Assembly: GCF_020873895.1 (NCBI RefSeq)
Contig: NZ_JAHWGT010000002.1
Span: forward strand, 124,001 to 188,000
DNA length: 64,000 nt
Origin: Streptomyces sp. DH12
Lineage (GTDB): Bacteria; Actinomycetota; Actinomycetes; Streptomycetales; Streptomycetaceae
Direction: 5' to 3'
Shown in pieces: positions 30,540-39,689 of the stretch (positions are counted from its first letter, which is position 1; every line of letters begins with the position of its first letter). A program made the position numbers and the translations under genes. Under the pieces are notes generated by a model. It saw only the letters and a program-made list of their open reading frames with translations. It was not told the origin of the DNA and made no database searches.

Positions 30540-31817
30540 ATGACCGTCGCCGTCTGGGAGGCCATGCGGCGGCGCCCGCTGCGCTTCGCGCTCTCCACGT
30601 GGCCCCTGCGGTGCTGGGCGTTCCTGCTGAGCGGCACCGTCGTCGGCGGTGTGGTCCTGCTCCTGTGGGCCGCCCTCCTCCTCGTCGGTGTCGTCCTGTC
30701 CCCGGTCGGCGTCGGACTGCTCGCCCTCATGGCGGCCGCTGTCGCCGGCATCCCCGTCGCCGCCCTGGAGCGGCGGCGGTTGCGGCTGGTCGAACCGGAG
30801 GCGCTCCTCGACCCGCACGGCTCCCTGCCCGGCACGGGCGCCTGGCCGTGGCTGCGCACCCGGCTGCGCGAGCGGGCCACCTGGCGGGAGCTCGGGTACA
30901 CGCTCGCCCTGGGCGTCGTCTTCACCGCCACGGGGATCGGCTTCACCGCCCTGCTCGGCCTGTCCGTGCTGCTGACGGCGACGCCCGCCATCGTGTGGGC
31001 GATCGCCCCCGACACGGTCATGCTGGTGCCCGGCGAGCCCCTCTCCGACCCCGTCGCCGCCCTGCCCGGCAGCGCGGTGGGCCTGCTCGGACTGCTCGTC
31101 TCGGCGTACGTGGGAGGGCTGCTCGCGGGCGCGCAGGTGTGGGTCGCCCAGTCCCTGCTGTCGGCGCGCGACGAGGACCTCAGCAGCCGGGTCATCGAAC
31201 TGACCCGCTCCCGCGCCCGGTTGATCGACGCGTTCGAGGCGGAGCGGCGCCGGATCGAGCGGGACCTGCACGACGGCGCGCAGCAGCAGCTCGTGGCGCT
31301 CAGCATGACCCTGGGCCTGGCCGAGCTGGAGCTGCGCGGCCAGGACTCGCCCGCCTCCCCGCTCATCGCCCGCGCCCGCGGCGAGGCCCGCCAGGCCCTG
31401 GACCAGCTGCGCTCCCTGGTGCGCGGCATCCACCCCCAGGTCCTCACCGACCACGGCCTGCCCGCCGCCGTCGCCGAACTCGCCCTGCGCAACCCGATCC
31501 CGGTGACCGTCGACATCGAACTGCCGCACCGGCTGCCGTCCGCGGTCGAGACGACGGCGTACTTCACCGTCACCGAGGCGCTGACGAACGCCTCCAAGCA
31601 CAGCGGCGCCGACGAGGTCGCCGTCGTCGGCCGCCTGCGCGACGACAGGCTGGTCCTGCTCATCACCGACAACGGGCACGGCGGTGCCGATCCGGCCGCC
31701 GGGGCCGGTCTGCAAGGATTGGCGGACCGGGTGGCCATCCTGAAGGGGAGACTCATCGTGACCAGTCCTGCCGGCGGTCCCACGCAGCTGCGGGTGGAGG
31801 TGCCGTGCTCCGCGTAG
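30540..31817 (+). CDS. Sensor histidine kinase with Streptomyces-type membrane sensor domain
   Basis: 425 aa from the ATG at 30540 (MTVAVWEAMRR), with GGAGGA upstream. Two pairs of membrane helices (about residues 26-75 and 120-200) resemble the putative-sensor domain often fused to DesK-like kinases. HisKA_3 box RDLHDGAQQQL holds the phosphoacceptor His; ATPase motifs EALTNASKHS, DNGHGG and GLQGLADR follow. It overlaps the response regulator by 13 bp. Divergent from the ABC exporter, which is the likely target. Confidence 0.92.
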   Translation: MTVAVWEAMRRRPLRFALSTWPLRCWAFLLSGTVVGGVVLLLWAALLLVGVVLSPVGVGLLALMAAAVAGIPVAALERRRLRLVEPEALLDPHGSLPGTGAWPWLRTRLRERATWRELGYTLALGVVFTATGIGFTALLGLSVLLTATPAIVWAIAPDTVMLVPGEPLSDPVAALPGSAVGLLGLLVSAYVGGLLAGAQVWVAQSLLSARDEDLSSRVIELTRSRARLIDAFEAERRRIERDLHDGAQQQLVALSMTLGLAELELRGQDSPASPLIARARGEARQALDQLRSLVRGIHPQVLTDHGLPAAVAELALRNPIPVTVDIELPHRLPSAVETTAYFTVTEALTNASKHSGADEVAVVGRLRDDRLVLLITDNGHGGADPAAGAGLQGLADRVAILKGRLIVTSPAGGPTQLRVEVPCSA

Positions 31818-32473
31818 TGCTCGCCGAGGACGCCGTCCTGCTGCGCGCCGGACTGGTGGAGCTGCTGTCGCGCGTCGGACACGAGGTGACCGCCGCCGTC
31901 GGGGACGCCGGGGAACTGGCGCGGGCCGTGGACGCCGACCGGCCGGACGTGGTCATCACCGACGTGCGGATGCCGCCGGACTTCCGCGACGAGGGGCTGA
32001 AGGCGGCGTTGGAACTGCGCGGCCGCCACCCGGGCCTGCCGGTGCTGGTGCTCTCGCAGTACGTCGCCACCGCCTACGCCACCCAGTTGTTCAGCGGCGG
32101 CACGCCGGCCGACGGCGGGCTCGGCTACCTGCTGAAGGACCGGGTCGGGGAGGTCACCGACTTCCTGGACGCGCTGGACCGCGTCGCCGGCGGGCAGACC
32201 GTGATCGACCCGGAGGTCGTGCGGGTGCTGCTCCAGCAGCGGACCGCCGAGGAGCCGCTGCAACGCCTCACGCCCCGCGAGCGGGAGGTCCTGGGTCTCA
32301 TGGCGGAGGGGCTCAACAACCAGGCCATCGCGCACCGGCTCACCATCACGGAGGCGTCCGTGGTCAAGCACTCCAGCAACATCTTCATGAAGCTGGAGCT
32401 CGACCCGGCCGAGGGCAACCGCCGGGTCCTGGCCGTCCTGGCCCACCTGCGCCGCGAGGCCCCGCCGGCCTGA
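31805..32473 (+). CDS. NarL-family response regulator
   Basis: 222 aa. The GTG at 31805 gives a complete receiver start (LRVVLAED) and overlaps the end of the kinase gene by 13 bp. Phosphoacceptor Asp53 in ITDVRMPP; Lys in GYLLKD; LuxR-type helix-turn-helix from LTPREREVLGLMAEG. It probably binds the divergent region 30391-30539 and controls the ABC exporter; this is inferred from position only. Confidence 0.92.
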   Translation: MLRVVLAEDAVLLRAGLVELLSRVGHEVTAAVGDAGELARAVDADRPDVVITDVRMPPDFRDEGLKAALELRGRHPGLPVLVLSQYVATAYATQLFSGGTPADGGLGYLLKDRVGEVTDFLDALDRVAGGQTVIDPEVVRVLLQQRTAEEPLQRLTPREREVLGLMAEGLNNQAIAHRLTITEASVVKHSSNIFMKLELDPAEGNRRVLAVLAHLRREAPPA

Positions 32474-32507
32474 CCGGGGACCGGGCGGGCCGCCGCCCCG
32501 CGCGCGG

Positions 32508-32532
32508 CGCGGCCCCGAGGGGAGGGGCCGCG
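32508..32532. terminator. Stem-loop between convergent genes
   Basis: Arms CGCGGCCCC (32508-32516) and GGGGCCGCG (32524-32532) with a 7-nt loop. It lies between the response regulator (+) and the glycosyltransferase (-), so it is a likely bidirectional terminator. There is no T-run, as is usual in this genus. Confidence 0.6.
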
Positions 32533-32597
32533 GCGGCCGGCAGGGCGGCGTGCGGGCAGGTCCGGCAGGGCGGCGGACGGGCGGGGCCGACGGCCCG

Positions 32598-33767
32598 TCA
32601 GCCCTTGGCGTCGCCCCGCTCGCACACCGCCGCCCGGAGGTCGGCGCCCGGGGTGAGCAGCCGCGTCAGCCGCTCCGCCGACGCGTCCCAGGACCACTCC
32701 TCGGCCGCCCACGCCCGGCCCGCCTCGCCCATCGCGGCGGCCCGCTCCGGGTCGCGCAGGATCCCCGCGACGGCGTCGGCCACGGCCCTGACGTCCGTGC
32801 CGTCCACGACGGTGCCCGTCACCCCGTCGACGACCGTGTCCGGCGCGCCGCCCGAGTCGCCGGCGACCACGGGCAGCCCGCTCGCGGCCGCCTCCAGGAA
32901 CACGATGCCCAGCCCCTCCGCCTCCAGCCCGGCCTTCCGCGTCCGGCACGGCATCGCGAACACGTCCGCCGCCGCGTAGTACGGGGCCGTCGACGCGTGG
33001 TCCAGCCCCCCGGCGAACACGACATGCCCGTCGGCGTGCCGGCGGGCGAGCCCGCGCAGCCGCTCCTCGTCCGGACCGCCGCCCACGATCACCAGCACCG
33101 CGTCCGGCACGGCCCGCCGGATGGCCGGCAGCGCCCGTATCAGCGTGTCCTGGCCCTTGCGCGTCACCAGCCGCGAGACGCACAGCACGACCTTGCGGCC
33201 CACGATGCCGTGCCGCTCGCGGACCTCCCGCGCCCGCTCCGGCACGGGCCGGAACGCCGCCGCCTCCACCCCCGGCACCAGCCGCACCAGCTGCGCCCGC
33301 GGCCCCAGCGCCGGGGCGATGCGCCGCCGGGTGTACTCGCCGAGGTACGTGACGGCGTCCACGTGGTTCCCGATGCGCCGCATCACCTGCCGGGCACCCG
33401 GCGTGCGCGCCCACCAGATCTCGTGGCCGTGCGTGGTGGCGACCATCCGCCGTATCCCGCCGCGCCGCAGCGCCGGCGCCATCGCGGCCAGCGGCGCGGC
33501 CGCCCCGAACCAGGCGCGGTCGCACCCGTGCCGCCGGGCGATCTCCAGTGCGCGCCGGGTCACGCGGGGCGTGGGCAGCAGCATCCGGCTGGGGTCCCGC
33601 ACCACCGGGAAGGGCAGGGTGGCGTCGTACGCGGCGGCGCCCGGCTCGCTGGACGTGTAGACGACCACGTCGTTGCCGGGGACGCGGGTCGCCATGGCGT
33701 GGACGAACGTCTCGATGCCCCCCTGGCGGGGCGGGAAGTCGTTGGTGACGATCAGGGTGCTGCCCAT
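32598..33767 (-). CDS. GT4 glycosyltransferase, PimB'-like mannosyltransferase
   Basis: 389 aa, GT-B fold. The N-terminal glycine-rich loop is TNDFPPRQGGIETFV; the C-terminal nucleotide-sugar motif is GLEAEGLGIVFLEAAASG with the E-x7-E pattern of GT4 retaining enzymes. VSRLVTRKGQDTLI and a DPSRMLLPTP stretch resemble phosphatidylinositol mannosyltransferases of the PimB' type. It would act at the inner membrane face on a lipid acceptor with GDP-mannose. It is last in a three-gene operon with an FkbM-type methyltransferase and a membrane glycosyltransferase. The exact acceptor is not known. Confidence 0.8.
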   Translation of the reverse strand: MGSTLIVTNDFPPRQGGIETFVHAMATRVPGNDVVVYTSSEPGAAAYDATLPFPVVRDPSRMLLPTPRVTRRALEIARRHGCDRAWFGAAAPLAAMAPALRRGGIRRMVATTHGHEIWWARTPGARQVMRRIGNHVDAVTYLGEYTRRRIAPALGPRAQLVRLVPGVEAAAFRPVPERAREVRERHGIVGRKVVLCVSRLVTRKGQDTLIRALPAIRRAVPDAVLVIVGGGPDEERLRGLARRHADGHVVFAGGLDHASTAPYYAAADVFAMPCRTRKAGLEAEGLGIVFLEAAASGLPVVAGDSGGAPDTVVDGVTGTVVDGTDVRAVADAVAGILRDPERAAAMGEAGRAWAAEEWSWDASAERLTRLLTPGADLRAAVCERGDAKG

Positions 33768-33798
33768 GGGTGGTCGCTGCCTTCGTGGGAGGGGGCGG

Positions 33799-34530
33799 TC
33801 AGGCGGTGAAGAGGTAGTTGCGGCAGTCGTCGGTGACGCGGGGCACGGGGATCCAGCGGCCGTGCCGCCGGCGGTGGGCCCGGTAGCCGAGGTCCCGCAG
33901 GTGCCCGAGGACGTCGGCCGGCCGCGCGCCGTACTTCGCCAGGTGCCGGTGCTCGATCTCCAGCAGGAGCGTGGGCCGGTGGCGGCGCAGGGCGGCCGAC
34001 CCGCCCTCCAGCACGGCCAGTTCGGCGCCCTCGACGTCGGCTTTCACGAACGTCAGCCGATCCAGGCCGGCCTCGTGGACCAGGTCGTCGAGCGTGCGGA
34101 CGGGGGCGCCCACGGCGCGGGCGGCGGCGAACTCGGCGTTGGGGCCGGGCCCGTCGGCCCCGTCGGTGAGGTAGGCCCGGCCGTGCACCGGCAGGCCGCG
34201 CCGGATCGGCAGGCTGAGCGTCCCCTGCCCGGGCCGGGCGGCCAGGGCGGCGCGGTGCACGGTCACGTTGCGGGCGCCGAGGAGCCCCGCCGCGGCGCGC
34301 AGCCAGCGGTGGGGGCCGGGCAGCGGCTCCACGCAGTGCACCCGGCCGGACGGCCCGGCCAGCGCGGACAGCACCCAGGTGTACAGCCCGTACTCGGCGC
34401 CCACGTCCACGCACACCGCCCCCGGCGGTACGAACGCGCGCAGCCCCGCCACCTCGTCCTCCACGAACGGGAACCGGTGGGCGCCCCAGCGCAGGGCGGC
34501 TGCCACCGCCGCGGTACGCCGGGCGCTCAC
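33799..34530 (-). CDS. FkbM-type SAM-dependent methyltransferase
   Basis: 243 aa. The GTG at 34528-34530 overlaps the stop of the upstream membrane protein (GTGA). SAM motif I is VCVDVGAEYGLYT, with VHCVEPLPG as motif II and VKADVEGAELAVLEGG as the typical FkbM motif. The family O-methylates sugars or polyketides; between two glycosyltransferase-type genes a glycan or glycolipid substrate is likely. Confidence 0.82.
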   Translation of the reverse strand: MSARRTAAVAAALRWGAHRFPFVEDEVAGLRAFVPPGAVCVDVGAEYGLYTWVLSALAGPSGRVHCVEPLPGPHRWLRAAAGLLGARNVTVHRAALAARPGQGTLSLPIRRGLPVHGRAYLTDGADGPGPNAEFAAARAVGAPVRTLDDLVHEAGLDRLTFVKADVEGAELAVLEGGSAALRRHRPTLLLEIEHRHLAKYGARPADVLGHLRDLGYRAHRRRHGRWIPVPRVTDDCRNYLFTA

Positions 34531-35816
34531 CGCGCGCCCCAGGCGGCCGGCGCCGGGCGCGCCGGCCGGGAGGCCCGTACGACGGGGCTGCGCACGGGTT
34601 CCGCGCGGCGGGCGCCGTCCACCAGCCGGGCCAGCACGGCCAGCGCGACCGGCAGGGCCAGGTACCCGAACCGCCCGGCCGGGGCGAGGAGGAACGCCAC
34701 GCACAGGCCGACGGCGAGCCGGTCGGCGGCGGACACGAGGTCGTACGGCTGTCGTACGGCGAGGGAGACGGCGACGGCCGCCCCGCCGATCAGCAGCAGG
34801 GCCACGGCCGCGTACCAGCCGGCCGGCCCCAGGTCGGCGAGGAGCCGCCCGGGCAGCGGACTGGCCGCCGGGGTCTCCCACGGCCCGCGCCCCGTCGGGA
34901 ACGCGAACACCTGCTGCCACAGGGGCCCCGGCGACAGCAGCGCGCTCGGCAGCACCAGCAGCACGGTGCCCGCCACCGCAACGCCCGCCCCGCGCACGGC
35001 CGCCCGCGCCCCGCCCCGCTGGGCGAGCAGCGCCACGGCGACCGCGAGGGCGGGCCACGCCGTCCACTTCAGCGAGCAGGCCGCCGCGAGCGCCAGCCCG
35101 GCGGCCACCGGGCGCCGGCGGGCCGCGTAGGCCAGCGCCAGGAACAGCAGCCCGATCAGCGGCAGGTCGACACCGCTGACGCAGAGCGGCAACGCCGTCA
35201 CGGGGGAGGCGACGAACGCCCCGACGGCGTCCCGGCGCGCGGTACCACGGCGGGCGGCACCCGTTCGACCGGAGCCGCGCCCACCGGGACCGCGCCCACC
35301 GGCCCCCTGCCCGGTCGTCCGGTGCGCCGCCCACAGGCAGCCGAGGAACGCCGCCGCGCACCAGAGCCGGGCGTCCCCCAGCAGCCCGGGCAGCCAACCG
35401 CTGTCGCCCAGCACCGCCCGCGGCAGCCCGAACGCCGCCATACCGGGCAGATAGGGGGTCACGTCGAGCACCGCGCGCGGGTCGGGGAGGTACGGGGTGG
35501 CCTGGTGCAGGGTCAGCACCCCGGACCGCTCGATGACCCCGACCTCGCTCTGTGCCCCGCCGCCGACCAGCAGCACCAGCAGCGGTACGGCCACCGCGCC
35601 GGCGAGGGCGAGGGCGACGGACGGCCCGCGCCCCCGCGGCCACAGCGCGGCGACGGCCGCGCAGAGGTAGCCGACGGCCGCGCAGGCCCCCCAGACCCGG
35701 TGCGGCGCGGGCGCCGCGACGAGCGGGAACACCCCGGCCCACACGGACGCCGCGAACCAGCCACCGGACCACGACAGCCGGTGCTTCCAGGGGAGTTGCG
35801 TCGGAGGAGTAAGCAC
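34527..35816 (-). CDS. Polytopic membrane protein, GT87/DUF2029-like glycosyltransferase
   Basis: 429 aa with about ten hydrophobic helices. The first extracytoplasmic loop carries VIERSGVLTLHQATPYLPDP, resembling the loop of polyprenyl-phosphate-mannose-dependent transferases (GT87/DUF2029). It is first of a three-gene operon. The start is uncertain: the GTG at 35816 has GGAGG only 2-3 nt away. A Gly/Arg-rich cytoplasmic insert lies near residues 165-195. Function as a transferase is inferred from topology and neighbours. Confidence 0.65.
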   Translation of the reverse strand: MLTPPTQLPWKHRLSWSGGWFAASVWAGVFPLVAAPAPHRVWGACAAVGYLCAAVAALWPRGRGPSVALALAGAVAVPLLVLLVGGGAQSEVGVIERSGVLTLHQATPYLPDPRAVLDVTPYLPGMAAFGLPRAVLGDSGWLPGLLGDARLWCAAAFLGCLWAAHRTTGQGAGGRGPGGRGSGRTGAARRGTARRDAVGAFVASPVTALPLCVSGVDLPLIGLLFLALAYAARRRPVAAGLALAAACSLKWTAWPALAVAVALLAQRGGARAAVRGAGVAVAGTVLLVLPSALLSPGPLWQQVFAFPTGRGPWETPAASPLPGRLLADLGPAGWYAAVALLLIGGAAVAVSLAVRQPYDLVSAADRLAVGLCVAFLLAPAGRFGYLALPVALAVLARLVDGARRAEPVRSPVVRASRPARPAPAAWGAR

Positions 35817-35874
35817 CCCTCCATGAGACCGGACCCTTACCGCCAGGTCATGACGGCCAGGTCGAGACCTGAGG

Positions 35875-35890
35875 GTCGGGTTTACCCGAC
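35875..35890. terminator. Short stem-loop after the sugar ABC operon
   Basis: GTCGGG (35875-35880), loop TTTA, CCCGAC (35885-35890). It sits in the 108-bp gap between the last permease stop (35925) and the next minus-strand start (35816). It is a likely terminator, or an operator-like dyad for the downstream gene. Confidence 0.45.
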
Positions 35891-35924
35891 CACGCCGGGG
35901 CGCCGGGGCGCCCCGGCCCGCGGG

Positions 35925-36866
35925 TCACTTCGTCGCGCCCTGGGCGAAGCCGTTGTAGATCCACCGCTGGAGCAGCAGGAAGACCACGAGCGTCGGCACG
36001 ATGACGAGGATCGCGCCCGCCGAGATGGCCTCCCAGTGCGCGCCGAAGGGGCCCTTGAAGCGGAACAGGGCCGTGGAGACGGTGCCGAGCTCCTCCGAGT
36101 GCAGATAGAGGAAGGGGATGTAGAAGTCGTTGTACGTGGTGATGCCCTTGATGATGACCACGGTGGCGACGGCCGGCTTCAGCAACGGGAAGATGATCTT
36201 CCGGTAGATCGTGAAGGCGTTGGCGCCGTCCAACCGGGCCGCCTCGTCCAGGGAGGTCGGGATGGAGCGGATGAACTGGAGGAAGATGTAGACCGACACG
36301 ATGTCCGTGCCCATGTAGAGCAGGATCGGGGCCCAGCGCGAGTCCACCAGCCCGAAGCCGTCGACCAGTTGGAAGGTGGCGACCTGCGTCGTGACGCCGG
36401 GCACCAGGGTCGCGACGAGGAACAGCGCCATGACGGTCCTCCGGGCGCGGAAGTCGAAGCGGTCGATCGCGTAGGCGGTCATCGAGCCGATCAGGACGGT
36501 CCCGCCGATGGAGAAGAACAGGATGAACGCCGTGTTGCCGAAGGCGGCCGGCATCCTGCCCTCGGTGAAGGCCGTGACGTAGTTGTCGGTGTTGAGCCAG
36601 TTCCCCGGCAGGGACAGGGCGTTCCCTTCCGCGACCTCCTCCGACGTCTTGAGGGACGTCAGGAACACGACGGTGAGCGGCAGCAGCACCACCACCGAGG
36701 CGGCGACCAGCGACAGGTAGGTCAGCACGGCCCCGACCCGCGGGCGGCGACGGCCGCGGCGGTGGGGGCCCTGCGGGCCGGGTCCGCCGCGCGGCGCGGA
36801 CGGTGCGGGCGGTGCGGGCGGTGCGGGGCGCGCGGGTGCCGAGGCGGTGAGGTCAGGGGGTGTCAT
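35925..36866 (-). CDS. Sugar ABC transporter permease, MalG-like
   Basis: 313 aa with six membrane helices after a Pro/Ala-rich cytoplasmic N-terminus. The EAA loop is SLDEAARLDGANAFTIYRKIIFPLLKP. The start overlaps the stop of the preceding permease (ATGA). It forms the inner-membrane channel with the MalF-like partner. No ATPase gene is nearby; such Streptomyces importers commonly use the shared ATPase MsiK encoded elsewhere. Confidence 0.93.
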   Translation of the reverse strand: MTPPDLTASAPARPAPPAPPAPSAPRGGPGPQGPHRRGRRRPRVGAVLTYLSLVAASVVVLLPLTVVFLTSLKTSEEVAEGNALSLPGNWLNTDNYVTAFTEGRMPAAFGNTAFILFFSIGGTVLIGSMTAYAIDRFDFRARRTVMALFLVATLVPGVTTQVATFQLVDGFGLVDSRWAPILLYMGTDIVSVYIFLQFIRSIPTSLDEAARLDGANAFTIYRKIIFPLLKPAVATVVIIKGITTYNDFYIPFLYLHSEELGTVSTALFRFKGPFGAHWEAISAGAILVIVPTLVVFLLLQRWIYNGFAQGATK

Positions 36867-37993
36867 GTGAGGTCCACCTTGTCGTCGGGCACGAGCCGGC
36901 GCTGGATCCACGTGATCAACAGGATGATCACGAGCAGCACCACCGCGGCGGCGGAGGCGAGGCCGGTCTTGTTGAACTGGAAGGCGAGCTTGACCGTCTG
37001 GATGACGAAGGTCGACGTGCCGGTCGCGCCGCCGGTCATGATGTACGGGATCTCGAACACCGACAGCGAGCCCGAGATCGCCAGGATGAGGCTCAGGCCG
37101 AGGACGGGCCTGATGCCGGGGGCGATGATGTACCGGAACTGCTGCCACCGGCTGGCGCCGTCCAGTTGGGCCGCCTCGTACAGCTCGCCGGGGATGGACT
37201 GGATGGCGCCGAGGAAGAGGACGAAGTTCAACCCGGTGAAGCGCCACAGGGACACGCCCGCGAGGGAGGCGTTGGCGGAGGTCGGGTCGCCGAGCCAGGC
37301 GTGGTCGGTGGTGACGCCCAGCCAGGACAGGACGGAGTCCAGCGTGCCGCCGTCCTGGAAGAAGTAGAGGAAGACGAAGCCGATCGCGACGCCGTTGATC
37401 AGGTAGGGGAAGAAGAGGATCCCCTTGAAGAGGTTGCGGAACCGCAGGTCGAAGCTGAGGACGGTGGCGAAGTACAGCGCCACGGCGATCTGGACGGCGG
37501 ACGCCGCCAGGTAGTAGCCGCTGACGAAGAAGACGCGGAACAGCTCCGGGCGGGTGAAGATCTGCACGTAGTTGTCGACGCCGGTGAAGTTCCGGTCCGG
37601 GCTGACGCCGTCCCAGTCGGTGAAGCCGTAGTAGACCATGCTGACCACGGGGACGTACGTGAACGTGATCAGCAGGACCAGCGGCGGCAGCAGGAAGAGC
37701 CACGGGGTGAGCCGCCGCGCGGGGCTGTCGCGCCAGGAGCGCGGCCGGCCGGCGGGGCCGTGGGACGCGTACTCGGACGGGTCGTCGGCGGGGCGGCCGG
37801 AGCGGTGGCGCGGGCCGGGGTCGGAGGTGGCGCCGCGTCGCAGGACGCGCCGGCCGGGCATCCCGCGCGGGGGCTGCGGCGGCGGTACCGCGGGCGCCCG
37901 GTCGGTGTGGCCTGGGCCCGCCGTGCGGGTCTTCCCCGGCGCGGGCCGTCGGCCGGCGGCGCGTCCGGTGGTGGTGTCGGGCGTGTCGGTCAT
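36863..37993 (-). CDS. Sugar ABC transporter permease, MalF-like
   Basis: 376 aa. A disordered, basic N-terminus of about 85 residues precedes six membrane helices (first: LTPWLFLLPPLVLLITFTYV). The EAA loop is ELYEAAQLDGASRWQQFRYI. ATG at 37991-37993. It follows the binding-protein gene after a 196-bp gap holding a strong stem-loop, and is coupled to the MalG-like gene. Confidence 0.92.
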   Translation of the reverse strand: MTDTPDTTTGRAAGRRPAPGKTRTAGPGHTDRAPAVPPPQPPRGMPGRRVLRRGATSDPGPRHRSGRPADDPSEYASHGPAGRPRSWRDSPARRLTPWLFLLPPLVLLITFTYVPVVSMVYYGFTDWDGVSPDRNFTGVDNYVQIFTRPELFRVFFVSGYYLAASAVQIAVALYFATVLSFDLRFRNLFKGILFFPYLINGVAIGFVFLYFFQDGGTLDSVLSWLGVTTDHAWLGDPTSANASLAGVSLWRFTGLNFVLFLGAIQSIPGELYEAAQLDGASRWQQFRYIIAPGIRPVLGLSLILAISGSLSVFEIPYIMTGGATGTSTFVIQTVKLAFQFNKTGLASAAAVVLLVIILLITWIQRRLVPDDKVDLT

Positions 37994-38145
37994 CTCGGCC
38001 TTTCGTGTCCGCTTCCGCGGCAGGAGGCGGGGGTCGGGGCGGGGTGGAAACCCGGGGGCGGAGGCCGGGAGGCGGAAGCCCCTGAGCCGGAGCCGCGGGA
38101 GGCGGCAGCCCGGAAGCCCGTACTCCGGGATGGTCGGGGAGGGGA

Positions 38146-38177
38146 GGGCCCCGGCCGGTGTCGTACGGCCGGGGCCC
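38146..38177 (-). other. 12-bp stem-loop between binding-protein and permease genes
   Basis: Arms 38146-38157 and 38166-38177 are perfectly complementary with an 8-nt loop, 13 bp after the binding-protein stop. Such hairpins commonly stabilise the upstream message or partly terminate transcription, so that binding protein exceeds permease; that role is inferred here. Confidence 0.6.
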
Positions 38178-38189
38178 CGTTCCGCCGGG

Positions 38190-39509
38190 TCAGGACCCGG
38201 CGGTCGCCGCCGCCTCGTTCCACCGCTTGTCGAGGTCGGCGAAGAACGCGTCGGCGTCGCCCTTCCGGGCGCCGCGGGCGAGGTCGACGAGCTGCTGCCG
38301 GTAGTCCGGCTTGGCCAGGCCGATCTCTGCGGCGTTGTCGATGGCGTTGACCCGGCCCGTCTCGGCCTCCGACCGCTCCACCACCTTGACATCGTTGTCA
38401 GCGAAGTCGGCGAGGGTGTCGGGCATCGCGGCGCCCTTCACCGTCGAGATGGCGCCCTCCTTCGCGGAGTAACCCGACTTCTCGGTGAACCAGTCGATCC
38501 AGGCGCGCGCCGCCGCCTTGTTCCGCGAGTGGGCGCTGACCGCCTGCTGGTAGTCCGTCGTGGCGGTCGCGCAGAACACCCCGCCCTGTTGGGAGGGGAA
38601 CGGCATGAAGCCGATGTCCGCCGGGTCGGTGCCCGCCTTCCTCGCCGCGTCCCGCATCTGCGTGATCGCCCACGAGCCCAGGTGCATGGTGGCGATCCGG
38701 CCCTGGGCGATCATGCCCTTGGAGGCCTCCCAGTTGGTGGTGTTGGGGTCCTTCTCCGACAGGCCGCCCTTCACGATGTCGTGCAGCAGCGAGTCGATGA
38801 CGCGCAGTTCGCCCCCCTCCTTCCAGGGCGAGACGGGGCCGGCCAGCTTGTCGTTGGCCTTCGCGTCGCAGCTGACGGAGCCGACGTCGTTGCTCCAGGC
38901 GGTCAGCGGCCAGCCGTCCTTGAAGTTCGTGTAGTACGGGACGGCGTCGGTCCTCGCCTTGATCGCCCGGAGGTCGGCGAGGAACTCCTGCGGGGTGGTC
39001 GGCCAGTCGGTGACGCCGGCCTTCCGCCAGACCGCCTTGTTGTAGACGAAGCCGTTGGCGGTGCCGAACTGGGCGATGCCGTAGACCTTGCCGCCGACGG
39101 CCGTCTTGTCGCTGAACCGGTACGTGGAGCCCAGTTCCCCGGTGCCGCCCAGGGGGGCGAAGAACTTCGGGTAGTCGTTCTTGGCGACGGCGGCCGGGAT
39201 CATGAGGACGTCACCGTAGTCGTCGGTGTTCATCCGGATCCTGACCTCGCCCTCGTAGTCGGTGAGGGCCTCGAACGTCACCTTCACCTTGGGGTGGGTC
39301 CTGGCGAACTCGGCGGCGTACCGGGCCATCGTCCCGTCCTGGACGAGGTCCGTGCGGTGCGTGAGGACCTTGATCGTGCCGGTGGCGTCGCCCGGGTCGG
39401 AGGGGGCGGTCGCCGGCTCGCCGGAGGGGGCGCCTCCGCCGGCGCACCCCGCGACGGTCAGCACCGCGCCGGCGAGGAGCACCCCCGTGAGCGTCTTCTT
39501 CTTCCCCAT
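38190..39509 (-). CDS. Extracellular sugar-binding lipoprotein (SBP family 1)
   Basis: 439 aa. Signal peptide with lipobox VAGC (Cys22). The mature protein has the family 1 solute-binding pattern: ...GTIKVLTHRT near the N-terminus, DVLMIP, PTTPQEFLADL and a C-terminal helical region ending near KRWNEAAA. It heads an operon with two permeases. Divergence from beta-mannosidase and nearness to mannanase suggest manno-oligosaccharides as ligand; this is inference. Confidence 0.92.
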   Translation of the reverse strand: MGKKKTLTGVLLAGAVLTVAGCAGGGAPSGEPATAPSDPGDATGTIKVLTHRTDLVQDGTMARYAAEFARTHPKVKVTFEALTDYEGEVRIRMNTDDYGDVLMIPAAVAKNDYPKFFAPLGGTGELGSTYRFSDKTAVGGKVYGIAQFGTANGFVYNKAVWRKAGVTDWPTTPQEFLADLRAIKARTDAVPYYTNFKDGWPLTAWSNDVGSVSCDAKANDKLAGPVSPWKEGGELRVIDSLLHDIVKGGLSEKDPNTTNWEASKGMIAQGRIATMHLGSWAITQMRDAARKAGTDPADIGFMPFPSQQGGVFCATATTDYQQAVSAHSRNKAAARAWIDWFTEKSGYSAKEGAISTVKGAAMPDTLADFADNDVKVVERSEAETGRVNAIDNAAEIGLAKPDYRQQLVDLARGARKGDADAFFADLDKRWNEAAATAGS

Positions 39510-39560
39510 GTGCCCAGCTCCTATCGGATCGCGGCTCAGCTCTGCGAGTGGGATGTCGGC

Positions 39561-39589
39561 ACTATGTCAGCCGCTGGTGAACCGGTAAA
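39561..39589 (-). promoter_or_regulatory. Promoter of the sugar ABC operon with overlapping ACCGGT operator
   Basis: On the minus strand: -35 TTTACC (39584-39589), 17-bp spacer, -10 CATAGT (39561-39566), then about 50 bp to the start codon. The dyad TTTACCGGTTCA (39578-39589) covers the -35. The same ACCGGT-centred box recurs at 39690-39701 and 45390-45397 in this locus, and a LacI gene is nearby. Confidence 0.55.
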
Positions 39590-39689
39590 GCTCCGGTTTC
39601 CCGCGTGATGCCCAATCGTTACCCGATTCCGTGACTCAGGCCCGGCGTACGCCGGAACTTAACGGCGTTCCGCTGAGTCGATTCGTCAC

